A DNA stretch of 50,618 nucleotides from Pseudomonas gregormendelii (GTDB taxonomy: Bacteria > Pseudomonadota > Gammaproteobacteria > Pseudomonadales > Pseudomonadaceae): assembly GCF_017114825.1 (NCBI RefSeq), contig NZ_JADEVO010000038.1, forward strand, positions 1 through 50,618, written 5' to 3'. Below, in pieces: positions 23,735-32,228 of the stretch. Both the position numbers and the translations under genes were made by a program. Every line of letters starts with the position of its first letter. The stretch's first letter is position 1. Below the pieces are notes generated by a model, which worked only from the letters and a program-made list of their open reading frames with translations, ran no database searches and was not told the origin of the DNA.

Positions 23735-25684
23735 TTATGGTTTGTTTGCCGGTTTTGCCGTGCGCCGGGTGCTGGTGGCCGGTTTGCGCTTGGCCGGTTT
23801 GCGTTTGTTTTTCCACGGCGTGGCTCCGCGCCCTGCCGGGCTTGCAGGCCCGCTGATGGTCAGGCTCAGGCCTGCGCAGCGGGCCACCTGTTTGCTCATC
23901 CAGGCGGCCTGTTTGGTGACAAACTCTTCCAGGCTCATCTCGCCGCTCTGCACCATGTCCAGCGCCTGTTCCCAGATCGCCGTGGTACCCGGGTCGGCAA
24001 TGGCCCGGGGCACGGCGTCGATCAGGCTGAATGCCGCCGGGGTCGCGGCCAGCGCCTTGCCGTTTTTAATCAGGTAGCCGCGGTCGAGCAGCCCCTGGAT
24101 GATCGACGCGCGAGTCGCTTCGGTACCGATGCCGGTAGTGTCCTTGAGTTTTTGCTTGAGCAGCGGATCTTCCACGAGCTTGGCGACATTTTTCATCGCC
24201 TTGATCAGGTCGCCCTCGGTGAAGGGTTTGGGCGGCTGAGTCCAGAGGTCCTTGAGCTTGACGTCGACAACCTTGCATTCACGACCTTCGGCCAGGGCCG
24301 GCAAGGTTTGCGGAACCGGCGCTTCGCGTCCCTTGGCCGGGGCCAGGGCCTCGGGCAGGGCGCGTTTCCAGCCAGGCTCGACGATCTGCTTGCCAACAGC
24401 TCGCAGCGCTTGCCCGGCGCAGTCGAAGTCGGCCTGGGTCCGGTCATACTCGTGGTTGGGCAGGAACTGCGCCAGGTAGCGTGCGCGAATCAATGTGTAC
24501 ACCGCCCGCTGCTTGCCGACCAGTCGCTCGAGGTTCTTTGCTGCCGCCGTGGGGATGATCCCGTGGTGAGCGCTGACCTTGGCATCGTTCCAGGCGCGGG
24601 AGCGTCGGTGCGGTTCAAGGTGATCATTCAATGCGTTCAGGCCGGGATCGGCCTGCCTTAACGCTGCCAGAATGCCGGGCGCCTCGCCGTGCTGACTGAC
24701 CGGCAGGTAGCCGCAGTCGCTTCGAGGATAGGTGATGACTTTATGGGTTTCGTAGAGTGCCTGGGCGATGTCGAGCGTCTCCTGGGCACCGAGGCCCAGT
24801 TTCTTCGAACAGACCTCCTGCAAAGTGCCCAGGTCGAAGGGCAGGGGGGCCACTTCACGCAGGCGCTCGGTACGCAGCTTGACCACCCGGGCGCTGGCCG
24901 CCTGGCTGATAGCTGCTGCGGCCTGCCGGGCCAGTTCCGGGTTCAGGCAGCGGTCCTGGTCGTCGCAAACCTCGGAAGCTGCGCGCCATTGCGCGGTGAA
25001 TGGTGTGCCGTCGTGCAGCAGTTGCACGTCAATCGCCCAATAGGCGACCGGGACGAAATCGGCAATGCTGCGATCCCGATCCACCACCAGGCGCAAGGTG
25101 GGCGTTTGCACTCGACCGACCGGCAACACTCCCTGATAACCGGACTGCCGTCCCAGCAGGGTGAACAAGCGGCTCATGTTCATGCCGATCAGCCAGTCGG
25201 CCCGGGAGCGGCCCAGGGCGGAGTGGTACAGGCTGAACGTCTCGGCTCCCGGCTTGAGCGCCGCCAGCGCCTTGCGAATTGATGCGTCATCCAGCGCCGA
25301 TAACCAGAGGCGACGAATCGGCCCGCGATACCGGCAATGTTCGACCAGCTCCCGAGCGATCATTTCGCCTTCTCGGTCGGCGTCCGTGGCGATCACCAGC
25401 TCATCGGCTTCGCCCAGCAAACGTTTGACTGCCTTGTACTGGCTGGCAGTGCGCGGCTTGACGGTCATCTTCCATTTATCAGGAATGATCGGCAGGTCTG
25501 CCAGCACCCAGCGCTTGTAGCGTGCGTCGTAGGCATCCGGTGGCGCGGTTTCCAGCAGGTGGCCGATGCACCAGGTCACCGTGACGTCCGTACCCAGCCA
25601 GCAGCCATCGCCGCGACGCCGGGCGCCGAGCACGGCCGCAATATCCTTGGCCTGGGAAGGTTTTTCACAGAGGTACAGCCGCAT
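23735..25684 (-). CDS. topB: DNA topoisomerase III
   Basis: This 649-residue type IA topoisomerase has a Toprim domain with CEKPSQAKDIA near residue 9 and ATDADREGEMIA. The gate region is LPVGRVQTPTLRLVVDRD, and the nucleophilic tyrosine lies in HKVITYPRSDCGYLP. The TGIGTEATRA motif is near the end of the core. The last 30 residues are very rich in Lys, Arg and Pro, a DNA-binding tail. It decatenates replicating DNA and removes negative supercoils. ATG 25684 is preferred to the codons at 25693 because MRLYLCEKPSQ is the family start. A LexA-like palindrome lies 73 bp upstream. Confidence 0.93.
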   Translation of the reverse strand: MRLYLCEKPSQAKDIAAVLGARRRGDGCWLGTDVTVTWCIGHLLETAPPDAYDARYKRWVLADLPIIPDKWKMTVKPRTASQYKAVKRLLGEADELVIATDADREGEMIARELVEHCRYRGPIRRLWLSALDDASIRKALAALKPGAETFSLYHSALGRSRADWLIGMNMSRLFTLLGRQSGYQGVLPVGRVQTPTLRLVVDRDRSIADFVPVAYWAIDVQLLHDGTPFTAQWRAASEVCDDQDRCLNPELARQAAAAISQAASARVVKLRTERLREVAPLPFDLGTLQEVCSKKLGLGAQETLDIAQALYETHKVITYPRSDCGYLPVSQHGEAPGILAALRQADPGLNALNDHLEPHRRSRAWNDAKVSAHHGIIPTAAAKNLERLVGKQRAVYTLIRARYLAQFLPNHEYDRTQADFDCAGQALRAVGKQIVEPGWKRALPEALAPAKGREAPVPQTLPALAEGRECKVVDVKLKDLWTQPPKPFTEGDLIKAMKNVAKLVEDPLLKQKLKDTTGIGTEATRASIIQGLLDRGYLIKNGKALAATPAAFSLIDAVPRAIADPGTTAIWEQALDMVQSGEMSLEEFVTKQAAWMSKQVARCAGLSLTISGPASPAGRGATPWKNKRKPAKRKPATSTRRTAKPANKP

Positions 25685-26013
25685 GACCACCATCGATGTT
25701 CAGTGTACGAGAGGTGCACAGAATGGCGGTTGACGGGCGAGGGATCAACCTTTATCTGTATGGATGTACAGCAGATGAGTTTCCGTACGTTGCCCTGAGA
25801 CACTGCCGTTGGGCCGAGCCCGTCACCGAAGGGCCTGGAGTGAAGCTTCCGTTCGGCTGTGAAGCGTTCGTGCAGGCGTAACTTGGGTTATACCTGATAG
25901 CTGGTGATGCAGGTTTTGACCACGCCAAGCTGCCCTTTATGAGGATGCTCGCCCCCCCGCGGGTACAAGCTTTCGCACCGATTGAGTCAAGTCTTCCAAG
26001 AGGAATCCACTCC
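25685..26013. other. Intergenic region topB / DUF427
   Basis: About 329 bp without a convincing gene. A 61-codon frame (25696-25881, +) has no ribosome site and resembles nothing known. The LexA-like box at 25757 is the only notable element. Confidence 0.5.
25757..25772. promoter_or_regulatory. LexA-like SOS box upstream of topB
   Basis: CTGTATGGATGTACAG, read CTGTACATCCATACAG on the topB strand, fits CTG-N10-CAG. It agrees with the ideal CTGTATATATATACAG at 13 of 16 bases and with the box at 37881 at 14 of 16. It lies 73 bp before the topB ATG and 241 bp before the DUF427 gene. Confidence 0.5.
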
Positions 26014-26376
26014 ATGTCAACTCCCCCCGCTGTCATTACCATTGCTGAACAACCGGGCTGTCTTCTGGTGAAATTCCACGGCATCCAGGTGGCCGCGTCC
26101 TCGCGCGCGCTGGTGCTGCTGGAGGCCAATTACCCGCCGGTGTATTACGTCCCGCGCGAAGACATCGACGAGAAGTACTTCGCCCGCACCGATCACACCA
26201 GTTATTGCCCGTACAAGGGCGACGCCAGCTATTTCAGCCTGCAGGTTCCCGGGCATGAGGGGGCCAACGCGGTGTGGAGTTACGAGAAGCCCAAGGTGTC
26301 GGTGGCGCAGATCAAGGATTACGTCGCGTTCTACCCGAATCAGGTTAAGTTCGAATTGCTGGACGCCGAGGTCTGA
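26014..26376 (+). CDS. DUF427 domain protein
   Basis: This 120-residue protein carries the DUF427 core: YPPVYYVPREDIDEKYF, then the RTDHTSYCPYKGDASYFSL segment with its HxxYCPYKG motif, and a C-terminal AVWSYEKP followed by IKDYVAFYPNQVKFE. The family is a small beta-rich cytosolic fold of unknown reaction, common in proteobacteria. The ATG at 26014 has GAGGA 9 nt upstream; the longer frame from 25939 has no support. It is convergent with lldD, only 11 bp between stops. Confidence 0.88.
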   Translation: MSTPPAVITIAEQPGCLLVKFHGIQVAASSRALVLLEANYPPVYYVPREDIDEKYFARTDHTSYCPYKGDASYFSLQVPGHEGANAVWSYEKPKVSVAQIKDYVAFYPNQVKFELLDAEV

Positions 26377-26387
26377 TAAAACGCCAG

Positions 26388-27545
26388 TTAAACCAGGTCC
26401 GATAGCCGCTGTGCCTGGACCAAGGTGGTTTCGTCGATCTGATCGATCGACGTCACCCCGGTCAAGGTCATGGCCACGCGCATTTCCCTGGCAAAGATAT
26501 CCAGCATGTTTTCCACTCCGCGTTGACCGTCGGCGGCCAGCGCGTAGGCCATTGATCGTCCCAGCAGGACGCCTTTGGCACCCAGCGCGAGCATGCGCAC
26601 CACGTCCAGTCCCGAACGAATGCCCGAGTCGACCAGCACGGTCAGGTCATTCGCCACGGCTTGCACGATCGGCGGCAATGCCCGGGCGGTCGAGAGCACG
26701 CCGTCCAGTTGGCGGCCGCCATGGTTCGACACGACGATGCCATCAGCCCCGAAGCTGACCGCGTCCCTGGCATCCTGGGGATCGAGGATGCCCTTGATGA
26801 TCATCGGTCCTTGCCAGAAATCGCGTATCCACTCCAGGTCACTCCAGCTGATCGACGGGTCGAAATTATTCGCCAGCCAGCCCATGTAATCCTCCAGGGT
26901 CACGGCCTTGCCGAGGTATCTGGAAATGTTGCCCAGATCATGGGGACGGCCCATGAGGCCGACGTTGAAAGCCCAGTCGGGCCGGGTCATGGCTTGCAGC
27001 ATGCGCCGTGTCGAAGCATACGGGCCGGACATCCCCGAATGCGCATCGCGATAACGCGCGCCGGGCGTTGGCATGTCCACGGTGAATACCAGGTTCTTCA
27101 CGCCGGCCGCCTTGGCTCGCTCGAGGGCGTTTTTCATGAAACCGCGGTCCTTGAGCACGTACAGCTGAAACCAGATCGGTTGCTGGCTCTGGGCGACGAC
27201 TTCCTCGATCGAACACACCGATACCGTCGAAAGGCACAAGGGGATGCCTTTGTTTTGCGCAGCCCTGACGGCCTGGACTTCACCCCGGCGGGCAAACATG
27301 CCCGTCAGGCCGACCGGCGCCAACACGATTGGCATTGCGAGTTTCTGTTCGAACAGGGTGGTCTCCAGGCTCAGGGTCTCGACGTTTTTCAGGATCCGCT
27401 GGCGCAGGCTGATGCCGCTAAGATCGGCGCTGTTGGCCCGCAATGTATGCTCCGCATAGGCCCCGCCGTCGATGTAATCGAACAAAAAGCGCGGGAGTTT
27501 GCGCCGCGCCGCCTCGCGATAGTCGGATGCAGATGAAATGATCAT
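26388..27545 (-). CDS. lldD: L-lactate dehydrogenase, FMN-dependent
   Basis: The 385-residue alpha-hydroxyacid oxidase-fold enzyme follows E. coli LldD closely: MIISSASDYREAARRKLP, FLFDYIDGGAYAE, FTVDMPTPGARYRDAHSGM and the catalytic SNHGGRQLDG. It oxidises L-lactate to pyruvate and passes electrons to quinone at the inner membrane. No lactate permease or lldR-type regulator adjoins it, unlike the usual lldPDE arrangement. A terminator lies between it and the MFS gene upstream, so it is transcribed from its own promoter in 27546-27600. Confidence 0.93.
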   Translation of the reverse strand: MIISSASDYREAARRKLPRFLFDYIDGGAYAEHTLRANSADLSGISLRQRILKNVETLSLETTLFEQKLAMPIVLAPVGLTGMFARRGEVQAVRAAQNKGIPLCLSTVSVCSIEEVVAQSQQPIWFQLYVLKDRGFMKNALERAKAAGVKNLVFTVDMPTPGARYRDAHSGMSGPYASTRRMLQAMTRPDWAFNVGLMGRPHDLGNISRYLGKAVTLEDYMGWLANNFDPSISWSDLEWIRDFWQGPMIIKGILDPQDARDAVSFGADGIVVSNHGGRQLDGVLSTARALPPIVQAVANDLTVLVDSGIRSGLDVVRMLALGAKGVLLGRSMAYALAADGQRGVENMLDIFAREMRVAMTLTGVTSIDQIDETTLVQAQRLSDLV

Positions 27546-27601
27546 GAAGACGCTGCCTCGGTCTGGTGATTGCGATGACCCATGTGCTCAGGTTAACGAA
27601 A

Positions 27602-27628
27602 ACGCCCCGCGTGTGCGGGGCGTTTTTT
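27602..27628. terminator. Intrinsic terminator between MFS and lldD
   Basis: ACGCCCCGC-GTGT-GCGGGGCGT is a 9-bp perfect stem, with six T on the plus side and a shorter T-tract on the minus side. It ends the MFS transcript on the minus strand and isolates lldD. Confidence 0.85.
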
Positions 27629-27637
27629 CGTCTGCTG

Positions 27638-29260
27638 TCAGTTGGTGTCCAGGTCGACGTTTTTCGTCTCACGCAAACAGATCAAGCCGACCACCAGGCT
27701 CACCCCGGTGATCAGCACCGGGTACCAGAGCCCGTAGAAAATATCCCCGGTGTACACCACCAGCGCAAACGACACCGTCGGCAGGAAGCCACCGAACCAG
27801 CCGTTGCCGATGTGATAGGGCAGGGACATCGAGGTGTAGCGGATGCGCGTCGGGAACAGCTCGACCATCAGCGCTGCCAGCGGGCCGTAGCACATGGCGG
27901 AGATGATGATCAGCCCGACGATCAATGCCACGATCATCGGCTTGTTGATCAGCTGGGTGTCTGCCTGTGACGGATAACCGGCCAGGGTGATCGCACCGCG
28001 CAGGGCGGCTTCGTCGTAGCCGTCGATCTTCACGTCGCCGACGCTGACCTGCACGGCGCTGCCAGCGGGGGCTGCGGCGCTGCTGTAGGGCAGCCCTTGC
28101 TTGACGAGGAAGGTCTTGACCTTGTCGCATGGGCTGTCGAATTTCGCTTTGCCCACTGGATCGAACTGGAAGGTGCAGGTGGCCGGGTCAGCCAGCACGG
28201 TGATCGGCGCCTGTTGGCTGGCCAGGTCAATGGCCGGGTTGGCATAGTGCGCCAGGGATTTGAAGATCGGGAAGTACAGGACCGTGGCCAGCAGCAGTCC
28301 AAGCATCAGCACCGGTTTGCGCCCGACCTTGTCCGACAGCCAGCCGAAGAAGATGAAGAACGGCGCGCCGATGATCACGCTGATGATCAGCAGGCTGTTG
28401 GCCAGGGCCGGGTCCATTTTCAGGAACTGGGTGAGGAAGAACAGCACATAGAATTGCGCCGCGTAGAAGGTGACGGCCTGACCGGCGTTGATGCTGAACA
28501 GGGCAATCAGCACCACCTTGAGGTTTTCCCATTTGCCGAAGGAGTCACGAATCGGCTGCTTGCACAGCTTGCCTTCCTCTTTCATTTTCACGAATGAGGG
28601 GGACTCGTGCAGACTCAGGCGAATCCAGGTGGAAATCCCCAGCAGCACGATGGAAAACAGGAACGGAATCCGCCAGCCCCAGACTTCAAACTGGTCGCCG
28701 GTGAAATAGCGGCAACCCAGTACCACCAGCAGCGACAGCAGCAGGCCGAGGGTTGCGGTGGACTGGATCCAGCTGGTGTGGAAGCCGCGCTTGCCGATCG
28801 GTGCGTGTTCCGCCACGTAGGTAGCCGCCCCCCCATATTCACCGCCCAGTGCCAGGCCCTGGAGCATGCGCAGCACCACCAGGATGATGGGCGCGGCAAT
28901 GCCGATACTGGCGTAGGTGGGCAACAGGCCGACGCAGAAGGTCGCCACGCCCATCAGCACGATCGTCGCCAGGAAGGTGTACTTGCGCCCGATCATGTCG
29001 CCCAGTCGGCCGAACACCAGCGCGCCGAACGGCCGCACGATGAAGCCTGCCGCGAAGGCCATCAGGGCAAAGATGAACGCCGTGGTGTCATTGACCCCCG
29101 AGAAAAACTGCTTGCTGATCACTGCGGCGAGCGCGCCGTAGAGGAAAAAGTCGTACCACTCGAAGACCGTTCCAAGTGACGAGGCGAAGATGACCTTGCG
29201 GGTGTCGTGACCGATCTCGGCGCGGCCCACGGTCTCCAGCGGCTGAACATGTTCTGACAT
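27638..29260 (-). CDS. MFS transporter, MHS-type, with periplasmic insertion (second copy)
   Basis: This 540-residue paralogue of the carrier at 6016-7692 has EWYDFFLYGALAAVIS in helix 1, GRLGDMIGRK, LGGEYGGAATYVAEHAP and LSDKVGRK. An insertion of about 100 residues (roughly 340-438) follows helix 9 and carries CTFQFDPVGKAKFDSPCD. C-terminal marks shared with the first copy are ELFPTRIRYTSMSLPYHIG and GNGWFGGFLPT. The ATG at 29260 has AAGGGA upstream. It lies downstream of the GMC oxidoreductase on the same strand, separated by 203 bp that includes a large palindrome. It probably imports the substrate of that enzyme; identity unknown. Confidence 0.85.
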   Translation of the reverse strand: MSEHVQPLETVGRAEIGHDTRKVIFASSLGTVFEWYDFFLYGALAAVISKQFFSGVNDTTAFIFALMAFAAGFIVRPFGALVFGRLGDMIGRKYTFLATIVLMGVATFCVGLLPTYASIGIAAPIILVVLRMLQGLALGGEYGGAATYVAEHAPIGKRGFHTSWIQSTATLGLLLSLLVVLGCRYFTGDQFEVWGWRIPFLFSIVLLGISTWIRLSLHESPSFVKMKEEGKLCKQPIRDSFGKWENLKVVLIALFSINAGQAVTFYAAQFYVLFFLTQFLKMDPALANSLLIISVIIGAPFFIFFGWLSDKVGRKPVLMLGLLLATVLYFPIFKSLAHYANPAIDLASQQAPITVLADPATCTFQFDPVGKAKFDSPCDKVKTFLVKQGLPYSSAAAPAGSAVQVSVGDVKIDGYDEAALRGAITLAGYPSQADTQLINKPMIVALIVGLIIISAMCYGPLAALMVELFPTRIRYTSMSLPYHIGNGWFGGFLPTVSFALVVYTGDIFYGLWYPVLITGVSLVVGLICLRETKNVDLDTN

Positions 29261-29369
29261 ATCGGTATCCCTTACAGTGATTGTTTTTTTTGTTCCACTG
29301 TCGGCGCCTGCCTTGTGGGCGGGTGCCGGTACTTCGATGTAGGTAGTGCGTGCAGGCCCCGCCGCCCCT

Positions 29370-29446
29370 GTAGGAGCTGCCGAAGGCTGCGATCTTTTGA
29401 TCTTGAAAAGCAACATCAAAAGATCGCAGCCTCCGGCAGCTCCTAC
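29370..29446. repeat. Long near-perfect inverted repeat (family B)
   Basis: Two 32-nt arms, 29370-29401 and 29415-29446, match at 31 of 32 positions around a 13-nt loop. Each arm begins GTAGGAGCTGCCG and ends GCGATCTTTTGAT. The same unit recurs at 37769, 40002 and 47096. It is distinct from the classical REP. Confidence 0.9.
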
Positions 29447-29463
29447 GGGGGGGCGCGGGGGTT

Positions 29464-31110
29464 TCAGGTGGTGGTGACCCGTTCCTTTGGCGTGGTGGTG
29501 CTCCTTAAGGTTGGATTGAGGATCAATTCAGCGGCCTTTTCCGCAATCATCAGCGTAGGCGAACAGGTGTTGCCCGAGGTAATTCTTGGCATGATCGAAG
29601 CGTCGGCAATCCGCAGACCGGGGATGCCGTGGACTTTGAGCTGCGCGTCGACCACCGCGTCCCGATCGTTGCCCATGCGGCAGGTACCCACCGGGTGAAA
29701 AATCGTCGTGCCGATGCGCGCGGCCGCTTCGTGCAGTTCTTCCTCGCTTTGCAAACTGTCCCCGGGCAGATATTCCACCGGGTTGAAGCGGGCGAGGGCG
29801 GGTGCCGACACGATGCGCCGGGTCAGGCGAATGGCATCCGCCGCGACCCGCAGGTCTTGCGGATGACTCAGGTAGTTGGGCTGGATCAGTGGCGCGTCCT
29901 GGGCAATGGCGCTGCGGATTTCCACGCGACCACGACTTTGGGGGCGCAAATCACACACCGACGCAGTGAAGGCGGGAAAGGCATGCAACGGCTCGCCGAA
30001 GCGCTCCAGCGACAGCGGCTGCACGTGGTACTCGAGGTTGGCCGAGGTCTGCTCCGGCCCCGACCGGGCAAAAGCGCCCAACTGGCTCGGCGCCATCGAC
30101 AGCGGCCCGCTGCGGTTGTAAAGGTAACGCAGGCCCATGCCCATCTTGCCCCACACGCTGCCGGCGATCTGGTTCAGGGTGCGGGCATTTTCCAGCTTGT
30201 AGATCAGCCGCAGTTGCAGGTGATCCTGCAGGTTGCCGCCAACCCCCGGTAGTTCATGGGCCACACCGATGCCGAGTGATTGCAGGAGTGGGCGAGGGCC
30301 GATGCCCGAGCGTTGCAGGATACTTGGCGAGCCGACGGCGCCTGCGCACAGGATGATCTCCTGGCGAGCCCTGAAGGTTCTCGGTTGGCCCTGGCAGCGG
30401 CTGATGACCGCCGAGGCGCGGCCATTGTCCAGTTGTACGCGATCAACTTCGACGTCAGTCAGTACCGTGAGATTGGGCCGGTGCCGCACGGGCTTGAGAA
30501 ACGCCTTGGCCGCATTCCAGCGAACCCCGGCTTTCTGGTTGACCTGGAAATACCCGCAGCCTTCGTTGTCGCCCTTGTTGAAGTCATCGACGCTGGCAAT
30601 TCCGCTCTGTTCGGCGGCGCTACGGAACGCGTCCAGAATCGGCCAGGACAGGCGCTGGCGTTCGATCCGCCATTCCCCGGCAGCGCCATGAAACTGTGAG
30701 TCGCCGGCAAAGTGGTCTTCACTTTTCCTGAACAGCGGCAACACCTGGTCCCAACCCCAGCCGGGGTTGCCGTCGGCGGCCCAGCTGTCGTAATCGCCCG
30801 CCTGGCCGCGCATGTAGATCATGCCGTTGATCGAGGAGCAGCCGCCCAGCACCTTGCCCCGTGGATAGCTCAGGGCGCGCCCTTGCAGCCCGGCTTGCGC
30901 TTCGGTCTTGAAGCACCAGTCGGTACGCGGGTTGCCGATGCAGAACAGGTAACCCACCGGAATGTGAATCCACGCATAGTTATCGCGCCCGCCCGCTTCG
31001 AGCAGCAACACCCGATGCTGCGGGTTGGCCGAGAGTCGATTGGCCAGCAAACAACCGGCCGGACCGGCCCCGACCACTACATAGTCGTATTCATCAAGGG
31101 AAGTCGACAT
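29464..31110 (-). CDS. GMC family oxidoreductase (choline/alcohol dehydrogenase type)
   Basis: This 548-residue FAD enzyme has an N-terminal Rossmann motif VVVGAGPAGCLLANRLS and the GMC-1 signature LSYPRGKVLGGCSSINGMIYMRG (a long match to the family). The GMC-2 region is AVGSPSILQRSGIGP, and the catalytic His is in IFHPVGTCRMG. It oxidises primary alcohols or choline-like substrates to aldehydes, passing electrons to quinone or O2. The ATG at 31110 is preferred because GAGG lies 6 nt upstream; an ATG at 31146 would add 12 polar residues. It is divergent from the LysR gene and followed by the MFS carrier. Confidence 0.88.
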   Translation of the reverse strand: MSTSLDEYDYVVVGAGPAGCLLANRLSANPQHRVLLLEAGGRDNYAWIHIPVGYLFCIGNPRTDWCFKTEAQAGLQGRALSYPRGKVLGGCSSINGMIYMRGQAGDYDSWAADGNPGWGWDQVLPLFRKSEDHFAGDSQFHGAAGEWRIERQRLSWPILDAFRSAAEQSGIASVDDFNKGDNEGCGYFQVNQKAGVRWNAAKAFLKPVRHRPNLTVLTDVEVDRVQLDNGRASAVISRCQGQPRTFRARQEIILCAGAVGSPSILQRSGIGPRPLLQSLGIGVAHELPGVGGNLQDHLQLRLIYKLENARTLNQIAGSVWGKMGMGLRYLYNRSGPLSMAPSQLGAFARSGPEQTSANLEYHVQPLSLERFGEPLHAFPAFTASVCDLRPQSRGRVEIRSAIAQDAPLIQPNYLSHPQDLRVAADAIRLTRRIVSAPALARFNPVEYLPGDSLQSEEELHEAAARIGTTIFHPVGTCRMGNDRDAVVDAQLKVHGIPGLRIADASIMPRITSGNTCSPTLMIAEKAAELILNPTLRSTTTPKERVTTT

Positions 31111-31163
31111 CCCTGACCTCGTATTGTTGTTCTTGTTGTCAGACATCCTAGTTGTTAGCTTTC

Positions 31164-31209
31164 GTTTAAAGAATGTTAATTTTTGCGCAGCCGCTGTGCG
31201 TTTTTAAAC
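31164..31209. promoter_or_regulatory. Inverted repeat in the LysR/GMC intergenic region
   Basis: GTTTAAA (31164-31170) and TTTAAAC (31203-31209) are inverted with a 32-bp AT-rich spacer, within the 121 bp between the two divergent starts. The spacing would suit a LysR tetramer, but the repeat is short and AT-rich. Confidence 0.25.
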
Positions 31210-31231
31210 AGTGCGGCCTTGGGGACGATCG

Positions 31232-32134
31232 ATGTTCGACTGGAATGACCTGCGGTTTTTTCTTGAACTCCAGCGCAGCGGGCGCTTGCTCACCGCCGCG
31301 CGTCGTTTGAACACCACCCATGCCACCGTCGCCCGGCATATCGAAGCCATCGAAAAAAGCCTGGGGACCGCGCTGTTCGTCCAGCATGCCCAGGGTTACC
31401 AGATGACGCCTGCTGGCGAAGCGCTGCTCAAACACGCCGAGGCCATGGAAAACGTCGCGTTGCTGGCCCAGGAAGAAATGACCCAATCGACGGCGCCCCT
31501 TGGCAAGATCCGCGTGGGTGTCACCGAAGGGCTGGGCATCATGTTTCTCGCCAGCCGCATGAATGACCTCTTCGAGCGTTACCCCGGTCTGGAAGTGGAG
31601 CTGGTCGCGGTGCCGCGTTTTGTCAGCATCCTCAACCGCGAAGCCGAAATCAGCATCCACCTGGAACGGCCGGCGGCCGACATGCTGGTCACCCGCAAGC
31701 TCACGGACTACCGCCTGGCGCTCTATGCCAGCCAGGACTACCTGAATCGTGCGCCCCCGCTGCGCAGCCGCGAAGACCTCGGCCGGCATGCGTGGATCGG
31801 CTATGTCGACGACCTGCTGTTCAGCCAGGAACTGATGTTTCTCAACAGTTTCTGCCGCAACCCCCAGGTGGTGTTCCACAGCACCAGCGTCATCGCCCAG
31901 CAGCAGGCGGCACGCTCGGGGCTGGGGATAGCGGTGCTGCCGTGCTACATGGCCAGTGCCGACCCGGGATTGGTGGCGCTACTGCCGGATGAAAGCCTTC
32001 TGCGCAGCTACTGGATCAGCACCCGCCGCGAGCTGCACAAATCGGTGCGGCTGCGGGTGTTGTGGGACTACGTGGTGGCGTTGTGTGAGAGCGAGCAGGG
32101 CCTGTTGCTGGGCACGGATCAAGCTGCACTGTAG
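31232..32134 (+). CDS. LysR family transcriptional regulator
   Basis: This 300-residue protein has an N-terminal winged helix-turn-helix (MFDWNDLRFFLELQRSGRLL, TAARRLNTTHATVARHIEAIE, LFVQHAQGYQMTPAG) and a periplasmic-binding-protein-like effector domain from residue 90. LysR proteins often activate a divergent operon in the presence of its substrate, so the GMC oxidoreductase and MFS genes are the probable targets. The ATG at 31232 is preferred to the GTG at 31211 because GGGGA precedes it and the fold starts there. The stop is followed by a REP. Confidence 0.9.
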   Translation: MFDWNDLRFFLELQRSGRLLTAARRLNTTHATVARHIEAIEKSLGTALFVQHAQGYQMTPAGEALLKHAEAMENVALLAQEEMTQSTAPLGKIRVGVTEGLGIMFLASRMNDLFERYPGLEVELVAVPRFVSILNREAEISIHLERPAADMLVTRKLTDYRLALYASQDYLNRAPPLRSREDLGRHAWIGYVDDLLFSQELMFLNSFCRNPQVVFHSTSVIAQQQAARSGLGIAVLPCYMASADPGLVALLPDESLLRSYWISTRRELHKSVRLRVLWDYVVALCESEQGLLLGTDQAAL

Positions 32135-32218
32135 GAGCGAGCTTGCTCGCGATGGTCTTAAGGTCGCGGCGGGTAACCTGTTGCCCCGCCTTATCGTGTA
32201 CCTCCATCGCGAACAAGG
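32129..32218. repeat. BIME: REP and degenerate inverted partner
   Basis: CTGTAGGAGCGAGCTTGCTC (32129-32155) overlaps the LysR stop codon. An inverted partial copy, CCATCGCGAACAAGG, lies at 32203. The pair separates two convergent genes. Confidence 0.75.
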
Positions 32219-32228
32219 GGTTGGTGTT

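Noticed and set aside
25705..25717. GTAC-GAGAG-GTGC near topB as a second (LexA2-type) SOS site
   Set aside because: As I recall, the reported P. putida LexA2 pattern has four bases between the halves; here there are five, so the match is not exact.
25696..25881. 61-codon plus-strand frame upstream of the DUF427 gene
   Set aside because: It has no ribosome site, crosses the LexA-like box and has no recognisable relatives.
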